64,000 nt of DNA, from NCBI GenBank assembly GCA_963556195.1, contig OY744521.1:127683288-127747287 (forward strand). The letters run 5' to 3'. Position 1 is the first letter of the stretch. Every line of letters starts with the position of its first letter. Made by a program: the position numbers and the translations under genes. Of the stretch, positions 1 to 9,370 are shown in pieces. The notes under the pieces were generated by a model. That model saw only the letters and a program-made list of their open reading frames with translations, was not told where the DNA came from and did no database searches. Source of the stretch: Sepiola atlantica. Taxonomy: Eukaryota; Mollusca; Cephalopoda; Sepiida; Sepiolidae.

Positions 1-583
1 CTGAGGAGTCTATAGAAGAAAGATCCGAGATTGACATACAAATGTCTGATGTTCTTCTGTGAACGAACCGGACCGTAAATGTACCAAAGTTTTTGTTTTC
101 AAAAGATGATCAGTAAGATGAATAAAATCTTGGCCACTGGAATGTATCATAATATTGTTTATTTATATATAAAGAGATTATATCAATATAAATTAAATTT
201 ATGTAGATCAAAATGATTCCTGAATGGATCAAATTTCAATTACAAAAGACAAGCTCAATACTTAGAATTAATTTTTTTTTTAAAGATTTATTATATCATT
301 TTATAATAATTTATATCCAAACCAAGTCATCAAATTATTATAGTCATTAAGTAGGTTTCCCTGAATTTCTATTCCTTATTAAGACTCCTTAAGCTGAAGC
401 CTTAAATTTGAACATTTTCTCAAATAAAAACTATGTAATGGATTTTGATCAAAATTGAAATAAGGATTCTAGACATATGGTTTAATATCATTATATCTTT
501 ATTTTAATCATTGTAAGGGGGGACATAAAAATGGTGTAAAACTGTTGAGGGAATTAATTTTATGAGTATTCTTCTAGTGTTTT

Positions 584-585
584 AC

Positions 586-634
<49 letters not shown>

Positions 635-642
635 CATACACA
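584..642. repeat. CATA/TA compound microsatellite
   Basis: ACAT units, then an uninterrupted TA run, then CATA units again. A simple repeat in the intron. Confidence 0.9.
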
Positions 643-774
643 CAAATCAAAACCGTAAAATTGTACGAAAAGTGATTGTTTTAAAAAATCTTGGTCTTTG
701 AAATGTAACAAAATCTTGTTTATTTATATATGCTCTATTGTTATAAGTTGACAATCATCGAGCTTTCAATTGGT

Positions 775-1218
775 AGAGGTTGGTATGCTTAAAAAAATAG
801 AAGGTATATGCTAAAACATATTTTTGCACTCATGTAAGAGAAGTATCTTGTTAAGAATAACCTGTATTTTGCTTTTGTGGATTTAGAGGAAGCTTTTGAC
901 AGAGTGCCAAGATATGTCATCTGATGGGCTTTGCATTAATTGGGAGCAAGCGAGTGGTTGGTTACGTATGGCTTGTCCGGAAGAGATGCTTTATACTGAT
1001 GATTTAGTGTTTGCATGTGAAACAATGGAAAGTCTACTAGTTAATTTAAAGACTTTGAAAAATGCTATGAAAAGTAAAGTTATGAGAGTGAATGTTAGCA
1101 AGACCAAAGTGATGATCAGTGGTTATAGTGTTGGAAAGCCTTCAGAAAGAGCAAAGTTTATCTGATCAGTTTGTGGAAAGGGAGTTGGGTGCAACTCAAT
1201 TTCTTGTGGTATTTGTAA
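775..1218 (+). pseudogene. LINE reverse transcriptase relic (family B), upstream part
   Basis: The translation contains YFAFVDLEEAFDRVPRYVI, an internal deletion, then ALYTDDLVFACETMESL and RVNVSKTKVMISGYSVGK, ending SVCGKGVGCNSISCGIC. These are the FxDLEKAFD and Y(A/T)DD catalytic motifs of a non-LTR reverse transcriptase, followed by the Cys-rich module typical of this LINE family. Two in-frame stops and the deletion show it is dead. The reading is cut at 1218 by the 1219-3114 insertion and resumes at 3115. Boundaries are approximate on the left. Confidence 0.8.
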
Positions 1219-3114
1219 TAGCAATACCCACCGACCAGAAAACGGTTTGGATAATCACAGATTTCAAGATGAATTGTACTAAAATAGTGATATTTTAAAA
1301 ATAAAAGCACTTTAAGTCCACCATTTTGTTCGGAAATGAATATCCTTTCACATGCATTAATAAATAATAATCTGTACAATATATTTGAAGGGTTTTAAGC
1401 AAATAAATTGATAAAAATGTTAACACAATTAAACGGCCATTTTCAACACTTTTTTACACCCTCCTCTTTAAAAGATGTTTTACCACTCTTCGATGGGTTA
1501 TTTCGTCATGAAATTTGGAAAACAATCAGGAAAAACATCAATTTTAATTATTGTCAGGGTACGAAATAAACTCGCCCATTTATTTTTTTGTCATCTTAAA
1601 AATAGACTTCAACATGATGAGTATTCAACATTTTTTTTAAATAGTTTTTGTACCCGAACTAGTATGTAAGTTAATCTTTTAACTCTTTTTATGCATTAAA
1701 ATTATAATTGTATATTTTTTTGTCTTTCGGTAATAGTAATTTTGAATTACCTTATGCGAAAAAATATTGTCTCCTTTTCAGCAAAAGTCAACAATGTAAC
1801 TTATCACTGATGTAGCAATCAGCCAGCAGCAGCTGTTTATAAACAGTTTTATGGGCTTATTTTGAAAAAAAAAAAAAAAAAAAATAAATAAAAAATACTT
1901 GTTAATGCAGTCTGTAGTTCTTTCATAAAATAGTGGCTCCTTCAAGAAATACTGGTTTTCTAATGTACTCAACTTTCGAACTTTAATTCTAGTAATAAAT
2001 GACTTTCTAGTCACCAATTTAAAAAAAAAATAAAGATTCTAATTTTTTTTAGACGATTACGTGTGAACACCTAAAAATCTTGGAGGAAAAAAAAAATTTA
2101 GAATTTAGAGTAGGGGGATCAGTTTTGCATATAAATTTAACTCTTGGTTTGTAGAGCTATATTTTTGATATTTTTTAAGCTGAAAACTTAATATAAAAAA
2201 AATAATTATCCTACCACTAACTCTAGGTTCGAGTGACAAGCACACCTAAAATAGCCTTCCTTTGAACGTGTCATACCATTAACATAAAATCTCAGTGACA
2301 AGCCACCCCCTAAAAAAAACTCCTTTAACTCTAACACTAAATCCAAATGGCAACCTCTATCCAAAACAAAAACTCTTCCTTAACCCTATCACTAACCCTA
2401 AGTCCGAGTGGCAAGCACCATCCTACAAAAAAAAAAAAGAAAAAAAACCCTCAAAACCACACAATCATCTAAAAAAAAAAATAAATAAATAAAAATAAAA
2501 AATAAATGCAGACCTCAAAGAAAAACGTGCAGAATGCCCGGAAATAGTTGATTCTTTAAGTTTATATGTGAAACTAATCTCCCACTCTAAATTCTAACTT
2601 AATTGTTTTTTTTTCTTTCTGCTAAGTTTTCAGGATGTTCACACGTAATTGTCCCAAGCCCTACCACTAATCCAAAGTCCGAGTGGCAAGCTCCCCACCT
2701 CCTCCCACAATGACCCTCTTAAAACCACACAATCGTCTTAAGAAAAAAAAGCAGCATATTTATGAGCATTTACTGCAGATTATTTGGAAAACATTAATTT
2801 CTGGAGATTTTCAGTAGAATATTCCGATTCCTTGTACAAAAATACACTTATATGACAAATTTTATTGCTTGATCTTGTGTTTTAACAAAGATATAACATT
2901 TTTACTGAAAAGTTAGTGTAAAAAATGTGACGAACCGCATATAGTCTTAAGAGGGGAAAATATCCAAACGTGTGAAGCACAAAAATAGTCATAACTTTCT
3001 TATTTTTAGTCAGTTTTAAAAAATTAAAAAAGATTCTTAGATCATCAAGCTCTTTCTATGTATGTCATTATTGAGATATTTTAAGCCATTTCAATTTTTT
3101 CATGTGTATTGCTA
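1219..3114. mobile_element. Insertion with short terminal inverted repeats, non-coding
   Basis: Starts TAGCAATACCCA and ends with the inverse of TAGCAATACACA (11 of 12 match). It is flanked by TTTGTAA at 1212-1218 and CTTGTAA at 3115-3121, a likely 7 bp target duplication with one mismatch. It interrupts the LINE ORF exactly inside a Cys-x-x-Cys-Lys-His-Trp motif, and removing it restores the reading. No transposase is visible, so it would be a non-autonomous DNA transposon. The superfamily is not clear from the ends. Confidence 0.6.
2053..2652. repeat. Foldback repeat nested in the TIR insertion
   Basis: About 100 bp arms (2053-2150 and 2550-2652) are inverted copies: ACGATTACGTGTGAACACC on the left against TGTTCACACGTAATTGT on the right, with TTTAGAGTAGGGGGATCAG on the left matching the inverse of CTAATCTCCCACTCTAAAT on the right. 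Between and beyond the arms are several diverged units beginning CCTACCACTAACCCTAAGTC. A related fragment lies at 11505-11790. Confidence 0.6.
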
Positions 3115-3860
3115 CTTGTAAGCATTGGGTACACAAGAACTGCAGTGGAATTCCAGGTATCTCTCAAGATGATAACCAGTTTGTGCACAAGAAGTATAAA
3201 ACAATGGAGACGAATGAGAATTCAAATGTGGAGAAAGTATATTTAGATGGCAAGGCTATCCAGAAGTTTTGTCACCTTAGTTATACCATAGGAACACAGG
3301 AAGGAGCTGGTGTAGCGTGATTGCAAGAGTTAGGAGTGGATGGAGTAAGTTCAGTGAACTTCTGCCATTATTAACCAATAGTATGTAGTCACTATCGACT
3401 AAAGGAAGAGTCTATTAGACATGTGTAGCAGTGTGGTGTAAGGAAGTGAAACCTGGCCAATGAGGGTTGAGGACATGCATTGCATGGAGAGAAATGATAT
3501 GAGAATGATATGATGGATGTGTAGTGTGAATCTTGAAGACAGGATTAGTTCTGATGACCTCAGAGGAAGATTAAATCTGGACAGTATAGGGAGATGTGTG
3601 CAAAAAAGTAGACTTCGATAGTATGGCCACGTTGAAAGAATGGATGAGAGTTCTTGGGTTAGTAGATGTAGAACAGTTGAAGTAGCAGGTTCAGTTTCCA
3701 AGGAAAGGTAAAGGAAAAGGAAAACATAGGAGGAAGTGATAGAAATGGACCTGACGGAAAGAAGGATAAATAAAGACCTGGCAAGATATAAGTTAGTTTG
3801 GAAGTCAATTTCTTAAAACCATCTAACACATGCCAACATGTAAAATGGACATTAAACCGA
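3115..3860 (+). pseudogene. LINE reverse transcriptase relic (family B), downstream part
   Basis: Continues the element cut at 1218: KHWVHKNCSGI (Cys/His module), then VYLDGKAIQKFCHLSYTIG, then RWMCSVNLEDRISSDDLR, LDSIGRCVQKSRL and HVERMDESSWVSRCRTVEV, ending in WEEVIEMDLTERRINKDLA. This is the C-terminal region and tail of a non-LTR ORF2. Stops and frameshifts break it. The same tail recurs at 32126-32430, 39046-39450, 12560-12780 and 48250-48515. Confidence 0.8.
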
Positions 3861-3864
3861 ACAT

Positions 3865-4045
3865 GATTATGTGGATTAAATAAAGGGTTGGTTAAAATTC
3901 CTGCGTTTAACAAAGATTCCTGTATTTAAAAAGATACACTTGAAGATGGTCAGAGGGTACATTGGACAAAACGTTTTGAGAATAACATCCAAGATGAAAA
4001 TAGTAGTCCGAATAATCCAAATTATCAATTCTCATCAACATTTTT
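3865..4045 (+). repeat. Dispersed repeat, SINE-like tail
   Basis: About 180 bp shared with 49759-49900: both read from GTGGATTAAATAAA through GATACAC(T/C)TGAAGA to AAAACGTT and GAATAACATxCAAGATGA. The second copy is preceded by a tRNA-like B box, so this looks like the body or tail of a SINE. Confidence 0.55.
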
Positions 4046-4809
4046 TAAATATAACACTCGCGTGGATAAAATGAAAGCAATGAAGAGTTAGTTTTTGACA
4101 TCTACAAAAAGATAGACAGGTATAATGGTCCAATGTACTATGACAGGGAAAATCCTAATCAAATAGAAAAGTTGCAGGAAAAAATGTTAGAAACATCTGA
4201 AGATGGTGTGATGTTTAAGAAAAAGGAAATATTTTTTTATGCACCAGCTTAGTAAGATTTTTGACGTGATGCGTAAAATCGAAATTTGGAGATTTCCAAA
4301 TCATAACATGAAGAAAAATCTAATATTTAAATGCTATTTAACAGTAAAAATAAAAGAATGTATCAGCTTATAGATTTACTATTAGTAACTGAAGTTGCTG
4401 ATGATTACAAATATGGTGTCCATTTTAATTTGCTGCTGATGACAAACACGGCATCTATTTGAAAAATAGTCCTGATCAGATAAATTCATTTTTTTTTAAA
4501 ACTGAAGCAAAAAACAAGTTTTCTATATAAGAAGCAACAAGGAATAAAGGAAAAATTGGTTAGTCAGAATCAAATAGGAATTTGTCAGATGGATTGATAT
4601 ATGGGTCTAATATTGAAAATCTGTCCATCTTAATTCTATATCTAAGATGTGTGCGAAAATCAAACGAAATAAGTGAGATATTCAAATAATCCCTCTAGTA
4701 CAATAGACGGAAACATCTATTTCGTCCGTTCAGTTTTTAATTTAAATTTTAACTATTTAGTAATTTGAAAAGTTTTTTAAAAGTTTTCAATATAAAGGAG
4801 TATTTGTAG

Positions 4810-5122
4810 TGTAGGGAACATGAACATGAAGAGGGCTTACTTGCGAAACGTCCTCGGGTTTGCTTGTCCTGTGCGCTGCGAGTGAAAGAAAGAAAGAAGG
4901 AAAGAAATCCAACATGGCGTCCCTGAATGTTTATTACATACAGTTCACGCAAAATCTCGCAAAGTCTCGCTGCACGTATGGAAATTAGGTGTGACTGGAT
5001 ATTATAAAAAGCGAGTCTCGTACCGTCTCAGAGAAACGGAGTGTGCGAAGCGAGTGCACGTGTCGAGCAGTAAGAGCTGCTTTGGAGGTTAACAGTGACT
5101 TGCGACCTTCGTTATTATTTCA
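4810..5122 (+). repeat. 5' LTR
   Basis: 313 bp, TG...CA ends, identical by eye to the 3' LTR. It contains a purine-rich GAAA repeat near 4885-4907 and a TATA motif near its 3' third. No AATAAA signal is seen. Confidence 0.93.
5003..5010 (+). promoter_or_regulatory. TATA box of the LTR
   Basis: TATAAAAA inside the 5' LTR, about 110 bp upstream of its end. The same sequence occurs in the 3' LTR near 9000. It would place the transcription start around 5030-5040. Inferred from sequence only. Confidence 0.6.
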
Positions 5123-5135
5123 AGCTATCTCGGCG

Positions 5136-5840
5136 ATGGACAGATTCGACTTGAGGTTAATACCCGAGTTCGACGGCTCCCCCTCCGGACCCTCTGTAGT
5201 CGAGTGGTGGGAGAAAGCCGAGCGCGTCTGCAGACTTTGCAATATAAAGGATCCTGCACTGGTCATCCCGCTGAGGCTGACCAAAGGAGCATATTCGGTG
5301 TATCAGCAGCTCGGAGACGAACCAGGCCTGGAGGAAATTAGGCAGGCGCTATACGCAGCCTTTGCTGTGGACCCTTTCGTCGCCTGGAGGCAGTTCACCG
5401 AACGGCGGCTTGGGCTAGATGAGACTGTGGACGTCTACCTGGCCGATTTGAGGAGGCTAGCCGCGCCGTTTGGTGGAACAAGCGAGCGAATACTGGGATG
5501 CGCTTTTCTGACTGGACTCCCAGACGGCGCCAGCAGACTGCTGCGAGCATCGTCCAGACTCAGTGAGATTGGGCTTGACGAGTTGTTGGCCAGAGCCCGA
5601 AACATTTTGAAAGAGGACACAGAGCCGGTTTCGGCAGCTGCGGAAGCGTCTTCACCACCAACAGAAGACGTGAGATGCTACAAATGTGGCGGGCCGAATC
5701 ATTTTTCAAAAGACTGCCGTAGCCGAAGCGGTGCAAAGGACGCGCCCGATCGAGGAACGTTAAAACGCGTGCGTTGTTACCGGTGCAACAAGCTGGGTCA
5801 CGTGGCAAGAGGTTGTCCGGGAAACGGGCAAGGGGAGTAA
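5136..5840 (+). CDS. gag: LTR retrotransposon Gag
   Basis: 234 residues from the ATG at 5136, 13 bp after the 5' LTR. Upstream in-frame sequence has no ATG and lies in the LTR, so this start is preferred. Residues 1-165 are a capsid-like region (EWWEKAERVCRL, AWRQFTERRLGLDETVDVYL) resembling retrotransposon Gag. Two CCHC zinc knuckles of the CX2CX4HX4C type follow: residues 181-194 (CYKCGGPNHFSKDC) and 214-227 (CYRCNKLGHVARGC), which would bind the genomic RNA. The ORF ends TAA at 5838-5840, just after a -1 frameshift site. Confidence 0.92.
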   Translation: MDRFDLRLIPEFDGSPSGPSVVEWWEKAERVCRLCNIKDPALVIPLRLTKGAYSVYQQLGDEPGLEEIRQALYAAFAVDPFVAWRQFTERRLGLDETVDVYLADLRRLAAPFGGTSERILGCAFLTGLPDGASRLLRASSRLSEIGLDELLARARNILKEDTEPVSAAAEASSPPTEDVRCYKCGGPNHFSKDCRSRSGAKDAPDRGTLKRVRCYRCNKLGHVARGCPGNGQGE

Positions 5841-5863
5841 GCTATAGCGCCAGTCTTCTCCCC
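5819..5863 (+). promoter_or_regulatory. -1 ribosomal frameshift signal between gag and pol
   Basis: GGGAAAC at 5819-5825 lies in the gag frame as G GGA AAC, the X XXY YYZ form. After a 6-nt spacer, GGGGAG (5832-5837) can pair with CTCCCC (5858-5863) across a 20-nt loop that contains the gag stop. Shifting back one base at the heptamer enters the pol frame, which has no ATG of its own near its start. Confidence 0.75.
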
Positions 5864-8800
5864 AGATCGTCGCCAAATAAGGCGCTACCCACAGTGAGCG
5901 TGCGCGTAAACGGGCGTGAGCGCTTCGCGCTCGTAGACACCGGGTGCACGCAGACCCTCGTGCGCAAAGCATGCTGTGACGCATGGGATAAGGAAAGGAT
6001 CCCGGTATTAACGGTTGGCGGTGGCTCGATTGCCTCTTGTGGCGTTAGCATCATTTGCGCAGGTGTCGGCGATGGGCCTACAGTAACCGCACGAGCCTTG
6101 GTTATAAACGGTGACCTGCTCGGTTACGACCTACTCCTGGGAATGGACGTCATCAAGGAATTGGGAGGTGTACGCATTGATGGTGAGGGTAGGGCACATT
6201 TTGCAAAAGCGGGCCTTGCTCTGAGTGCAGCTATGAAGCTGGAACAGCCTGATTTTTGTGCGGAATTCGACCAGCGCACAAAATCCTGGACAGCCTCCTG
6301 GAAGTGGTCGGAGGAGCAGCCACCCGAGAAATTATGCAATAAGGTGCCAGAATACAAAATTCCCCCCGGAGCTCGTGCAGAATACGACAAGGAACTACAA
6401 ACTTGGATTAGTAATGGATGGCTAGTTCCGTATTCAGAGAAGGAATTGGGTCCTCCAAAGTGCCTGATCCCGTTAATGGCGGTTATCCAACAGAATAAGC
6501 AGAAGGTGAGGCCGGTGCTCGACTATCGAGAATTGAATGAGCACGTGGACCCTTTTACAGCTCGCGCGGATGTATGCACTGAAAAGTTGAGGGAATGGCG
6601 GCAAGTGGGATCTAATGTATCTGTACTGGATCTTCACAAAGCATACCTTCAAGTGCGTGTACACAAATCACTATGGCCCTATCAAACGGTGCTCATCAAG
6701 GGGAAAAGGTATTGCCTAACCCGCATGGGATTTGGACTTAATGTTGCGCCATCAATTATGCAAATGATTGTTGACACCATTCTGACTAAAGATGAGCGCA
6801 TTCAGCGGGCAACGTCTGCATATATTGAGGACGTGTACGTGGACGAGGAAATTGTATCTGCGGCGCGCGTGAGGGAGCATCTCTACAACTTTGGCCTTCT
6901 CAGCAAGGAACCGGAAAGGCTACGAGATGGCGCACGGGTACTTGGTTTGCAGGTCTGGGAGGAAGATGACGTTCTGTATTGGAAACGAGGAAATGAAACC
7001 CCGGACATGCCTTGTATTGTTACACGACGAAACGTATTTTCCTTGTGCGGAAAGTTAGTTGGACACCTTCCTGTCGGCGGCTGGCTTCGTGTTGCGGTGG
7101 CATTTATTAAGCGAAGAGCCTCCGACGTCACCACTGGATGGGATGACGAAACTCATGACATCCCTCTCAATACAATGCTCAAAGAAGTCCTCACCAGGGT
7201 GCACAAGGAAGACCCAACGCGAGGCAGATGGTGCGTCGACAGCCAGAACCTTAGTGTGTGGGTTGATGCAAGCTCTCTCGCCATTGGTGTATCGGTGGTC
7301 CATGATGGAATGGTGGTGGAAGACGCTTGCTGGTTACGCCCAGAAAAGGACTCCCAGCACATAAACCTGGCAGAACTTGATGCGGTTATCAAGGGGATAA
7401 ACTTGGCAATCCTTTGGAAGACGACCACCCTGCGACTATTCACGGATTCTGCTTGCGTCCATAAGTGGATTTCAGATACTCTCACCGGGAGGGCCAGAAT
7501 ACGAACCAAAGCCACGAGCGAGATGCTCATCCGACGGCGGCTCGACACGATCATGAAGCTGGTGAACGAATATGCGCTGTCAATAGAGGTGTCCCTGGTC
7601 AAATCCAGCCTGAACAAAGCAGATTGTTTGACGAGAGTACCTCAAAGATGGCTTGATGCCATAAGAAAGACTATTGAACCCATGCAGCCCGCCTGCGCCG
7701 CTTCCATGAGCCCCGTTCGATCTAATACCATCAAAAAAGTCCACCAACAAACCGGGCACCCTGGGGTCAAGCGGACCCTATATTTCGCTAAGTTGGTTGA
7801 ACCAGGAGTACAAAAGGCAGACGTCAGGAAAGTGGTCAAAGATTGTATAGCATGCCAATCCATTGATCCAGCACCCGTTCGCTGGGAGAAAGGAAAGCTG
7901 GTAGTGGAAAGCCATTGGAACCGGCTGGCGATGGATATTACTCACCACAACGGTGAGGATTTCTTGACTCTCATTGATTGCGGTCCATCCAGGTTTGCGA
8001 TATGGCGCATGCTGCGCCGGCAGGATGCAGCCAGCATCATCCGTCAGTTAAACAATATTTTTCTTGAACGTGGCCCCCCAACGGAGATATTAACCGACAA
8101 TGGCGCTGCATTCACTAGTGAGCAGTTCAGAAAGTTTGCTGATGGCTGGGGAGTACACCTGAGGTTTCGATGCGCCCACGTACCGAGTGGAAATGGGGTC
8201 ATCGAGCGGAATCACAGAACCGTCAAGACCATTGCGGCCAGGACGGGCTGCACGGTATTTGAGGCAGTCTACCTGTATAACGTAACCCCAAAGGATAATG
8301 TTTCACCCTCTACAGCGCCGGCTGACACCTTGCACAGGTATCACGTCAGGGTGAAAGGCATAGAGACTAACCCGCTGCCCGAACTGGAAGTAACCAAAGA
8401 GAAACTGAAAAAAGGGGATGTCGTCTGGATTAAGAACCCGCGCGGCAAGTGTACGACGAAATACGGAGTTGGACGCGTCACCGAGGTAATCAGCCCACAG
8501 GCGGTGCGAGTCGACGGTATGCCCCGTCACATTAGGGACCTACGGTTAGCAACGCAATCATCACTGAACGACAAGAGCGAGTCGGAGTCAGAGAGCAGTG
8601 AGGCATCGCTCTGGCTTGCAGCAGCCCCATCGGACAGTGACTCGGATATCAGCAGTATCCCAGCGGACGCGATGTTTCTCGACCCTCAGACCGCGGACGA
8701 GAGCACAAGCGAAGATGAGGCTTGCGTTGTCCCCCTCCGAAGAAGCAACCGGCGAAGGCGATCTAGGCCTCCCTGCCATCTCTGTGATCATGAGATCAGG

Positions 8801-8923
8801 GGGGAGTGTAGGGAACATGAACATGAAGAGGGCTTACTTGCGAAACGTCCTCGGGTTTGCTTGTCCTGTGCGCTGCGAGTGAAAGAAAGAAAGAAGGAAA
8901 GAAATCCAACATGGCGTCCCTGA
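5825..8923 (+). CDS. pol: LTR retrotransposon Pol (protease, RT, RNase H, integrase)
   Basis: Open in the -1 frame relative to gag from before the overlap to 8923, with no likely start codon, so it is probably made as Gag-Pol by frameshifting. Visible in order: aspartic protease VDTGCTQTLV (DTG at 5936-5944); reverse transcriptase with LDLHKAYLQV (Asp codon at 6629) and YIED at 6821-6832, where the usual motif is YxDD; RNase H with WVDASS, NLAELDA, FTDSACVH and KADCLTR; integrase with HQQTGH/CIACQ zinc site, AMDIT, TDNGAAF and VIERN, the last two spaced as DD35E. An acidic Ser-rich tail follows, and the last 39 codons run into the 3' LTR. No stop or frameshift interrupts it. Confidence 0.92.
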   Translation, partial: RARGVSYSASLLPRSSPNKALPTVSVRVNGRERFALVDTGCTQTLVRKACCDAWDKERIPVLTVGGGSIASCGVSIICAGVGDGPTVTARALVINGDLLGYDLLLGMDVIKELGGVRIDGEGRAHFAKAGLALSAAMKLEQPDFCAEFDQRTKSWTASWKWSEEQPPEKLCNKVPEYKIPPGARAEYDKELQTWISNGWLVPYSEKELGPPKCLIPLMAVIQQNKQKVRPVLDYRELNEHVDPFTARADVCTEKLREWRQVGSNVSVLDLHKAYLQVRVHKSLWPYQTVLIKGKRYCLTRMGFGLNVAPSIMQMIVDTILTKDERIQRATSAYIEDVYVDEEIVSAARVREHLYNFGLLSKEPERLRDGARVLGLQVWEEDDVLYWKRGNETPDMPCIVTRRNVFSLCGKLVGHLPVGGWLRVAVAFIKRRASDVTTGWDDETHDIPLNTMLKEVLTRVHKEDPTRGRWCVDSQNLSVWVDASSLAIGVSVVHDGMVVEDACWLRPEKDSQHINLAELDAVIKGINLAILWKTTTLRLFTDSACVHKWISDTLTGRARIRTKATSEMLIRRRLDTIMKLVNEYALSIEVSLVKSSLNKADCLTRVPQRWLDAIRKTIEPMQPACAASMSPVRSNTIKKVHQQTGHPGVKRTLYFAKLVEPGVQKADVRKVVKDCIACQSIDPAPVRWEKGKLVVESHWNRLAMDITHHNGEDFLTLIDCGPSRFAIWRMLRRQDAASIIRQLNNIFLERGPPTEILTDNGAAFTSEQFRKFADGWGVHLRFRCAHVPSGNGVIERNHRTVKTIAARTGCTVFEAVYLYNVTPKDNVSPSTAPADTLHRYHVRVKGIETNPLPELEVTKEKLKKGDVVWIKNPRGKCTTKYGVGRVTEVISPQAVRVDGMPRHIRDLRLATQSSLNDKSESESESSEASLWLAAAPSDSDSDISSIPADAMFLDPQTADESTSEDEACVVPLRRSNRRRRSRPPCHLCDHEIRGECREHEHEEGLLAKRPRVCLSCALRVKERKKERNPTWRP
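8798..8806 (+). promoter_or_regulatory. Polypurine tract
   Basis: AGGGGGGAG directly precedes the 3' LTR (TG at 8807), the expected place for plus-strand DNA priming in an LTR retrotransposon. It lies within the pol ORF. Confidence 0.8.
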
Positions 8924-9119
8924 ATGTTTATTACATACAGTTCACGCAAAATCTCGCAAAGTCTCGCTGCACGTATGGAAATTAGGTGTGACTGGATATT
9001 ATAAAAAGCGAGTCTCGTACCGTCTCAGAGAAACGGAGTGTGCGAAGCGAGTGCACGTGTCGAGCAGTAAGAGCTGCTTTGGAGGTTAACAGTGACTTGC
9101 GACCTTCGTTATTATTTCA
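8807..9119 (+). repeat. 3' LTR
   Basis: 313 bp, appears identical to the 5' LTR, followed by the target duplication TGTAG. The pol stop codon (8921-8923) lies inside it. Confidence 0.93.
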
Positions 9120-9124
9120 TGTAG

Positions 9125-9370
9125 ATCGATACCGTCTTGGCCTTCAGTCTTTGATTCTGCCTGTGCAATTCTAAGAGATTAACCTTCCCAGGCTTTGTCT
9201 TCTCAGCCTTTGAGAAGGGGTTAGTTTATTTCTAATCGTCTGAGGCACCCTACTGGGGAATGCCGACAGGGCTGCCCGGGCATATTTTGTAGGCTAGAGT
9301 GCTCATCCTCTAGGGTGCTGGTTTTTCAATCCCACTTTCCGACCTTGTGTCATATCTTAGTGCTGTAGGA
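9125..9370 (+). repeat. SINE copy, 5'-truncated, directly right of the LTR element
   Basis: Same family as 17016-17341 and 21128-21436 (both minus strand). Shared blocks include CTTGGCCTTC, CCAGGCTTTG, TACTGGGGAATGCCGACAGG, GGCTGCCCGGGCAT and the end GTAGGAGGTAGATAAATA. The U2-like head is not visible here. The left flank of the LTR element does not look like this SINE. Confidence 0.7.

Larger units (their letters stand above)
4805..9124 (+). mobile_element. Complete LTR retrotransposon (element 4810-9119 plus 5 bp target duplications)
   Basis: 313 bp LTRs at 4810-5122 and 8807-9119 appear identical base for base, begin TG and end CA, and are flanked by the same pentamer TGTAG (4805-4809 and 9120-9124). 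Between them are gag (5136-5840) and pol (from 5825). Domain order protease, reverse transcriptase, RNase H, integrase is that of Ty3/Gypsy-type elements. No env-like ORF. Identical LTRs and open ORFs argue for a recent insertion. Its GC content and codon use differ plainly from the AT-rich surroundings. I could not recognise a standard tRNA primer-binding site just after the 5' LTR. Confidence 0.93.

Noticed and set aside
1212..3122. Reading 1219-3114 as an intron of the LINE (GT at 1215, AG at 3122)
   Set aside because: Splicing there breaks the Cys-x-x-Cys frame, whereas precise loss of the element plus one flanking repeat restores it. Insertion with target duplication fits better.
5136..5155. 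TGG at 5139 as primer-binding site of the LTR element
   Set aside because: It lies inside gag, too far from the LTR end, and the sequence does not fit the layout of a tRNA 3' end. No primer site is called.
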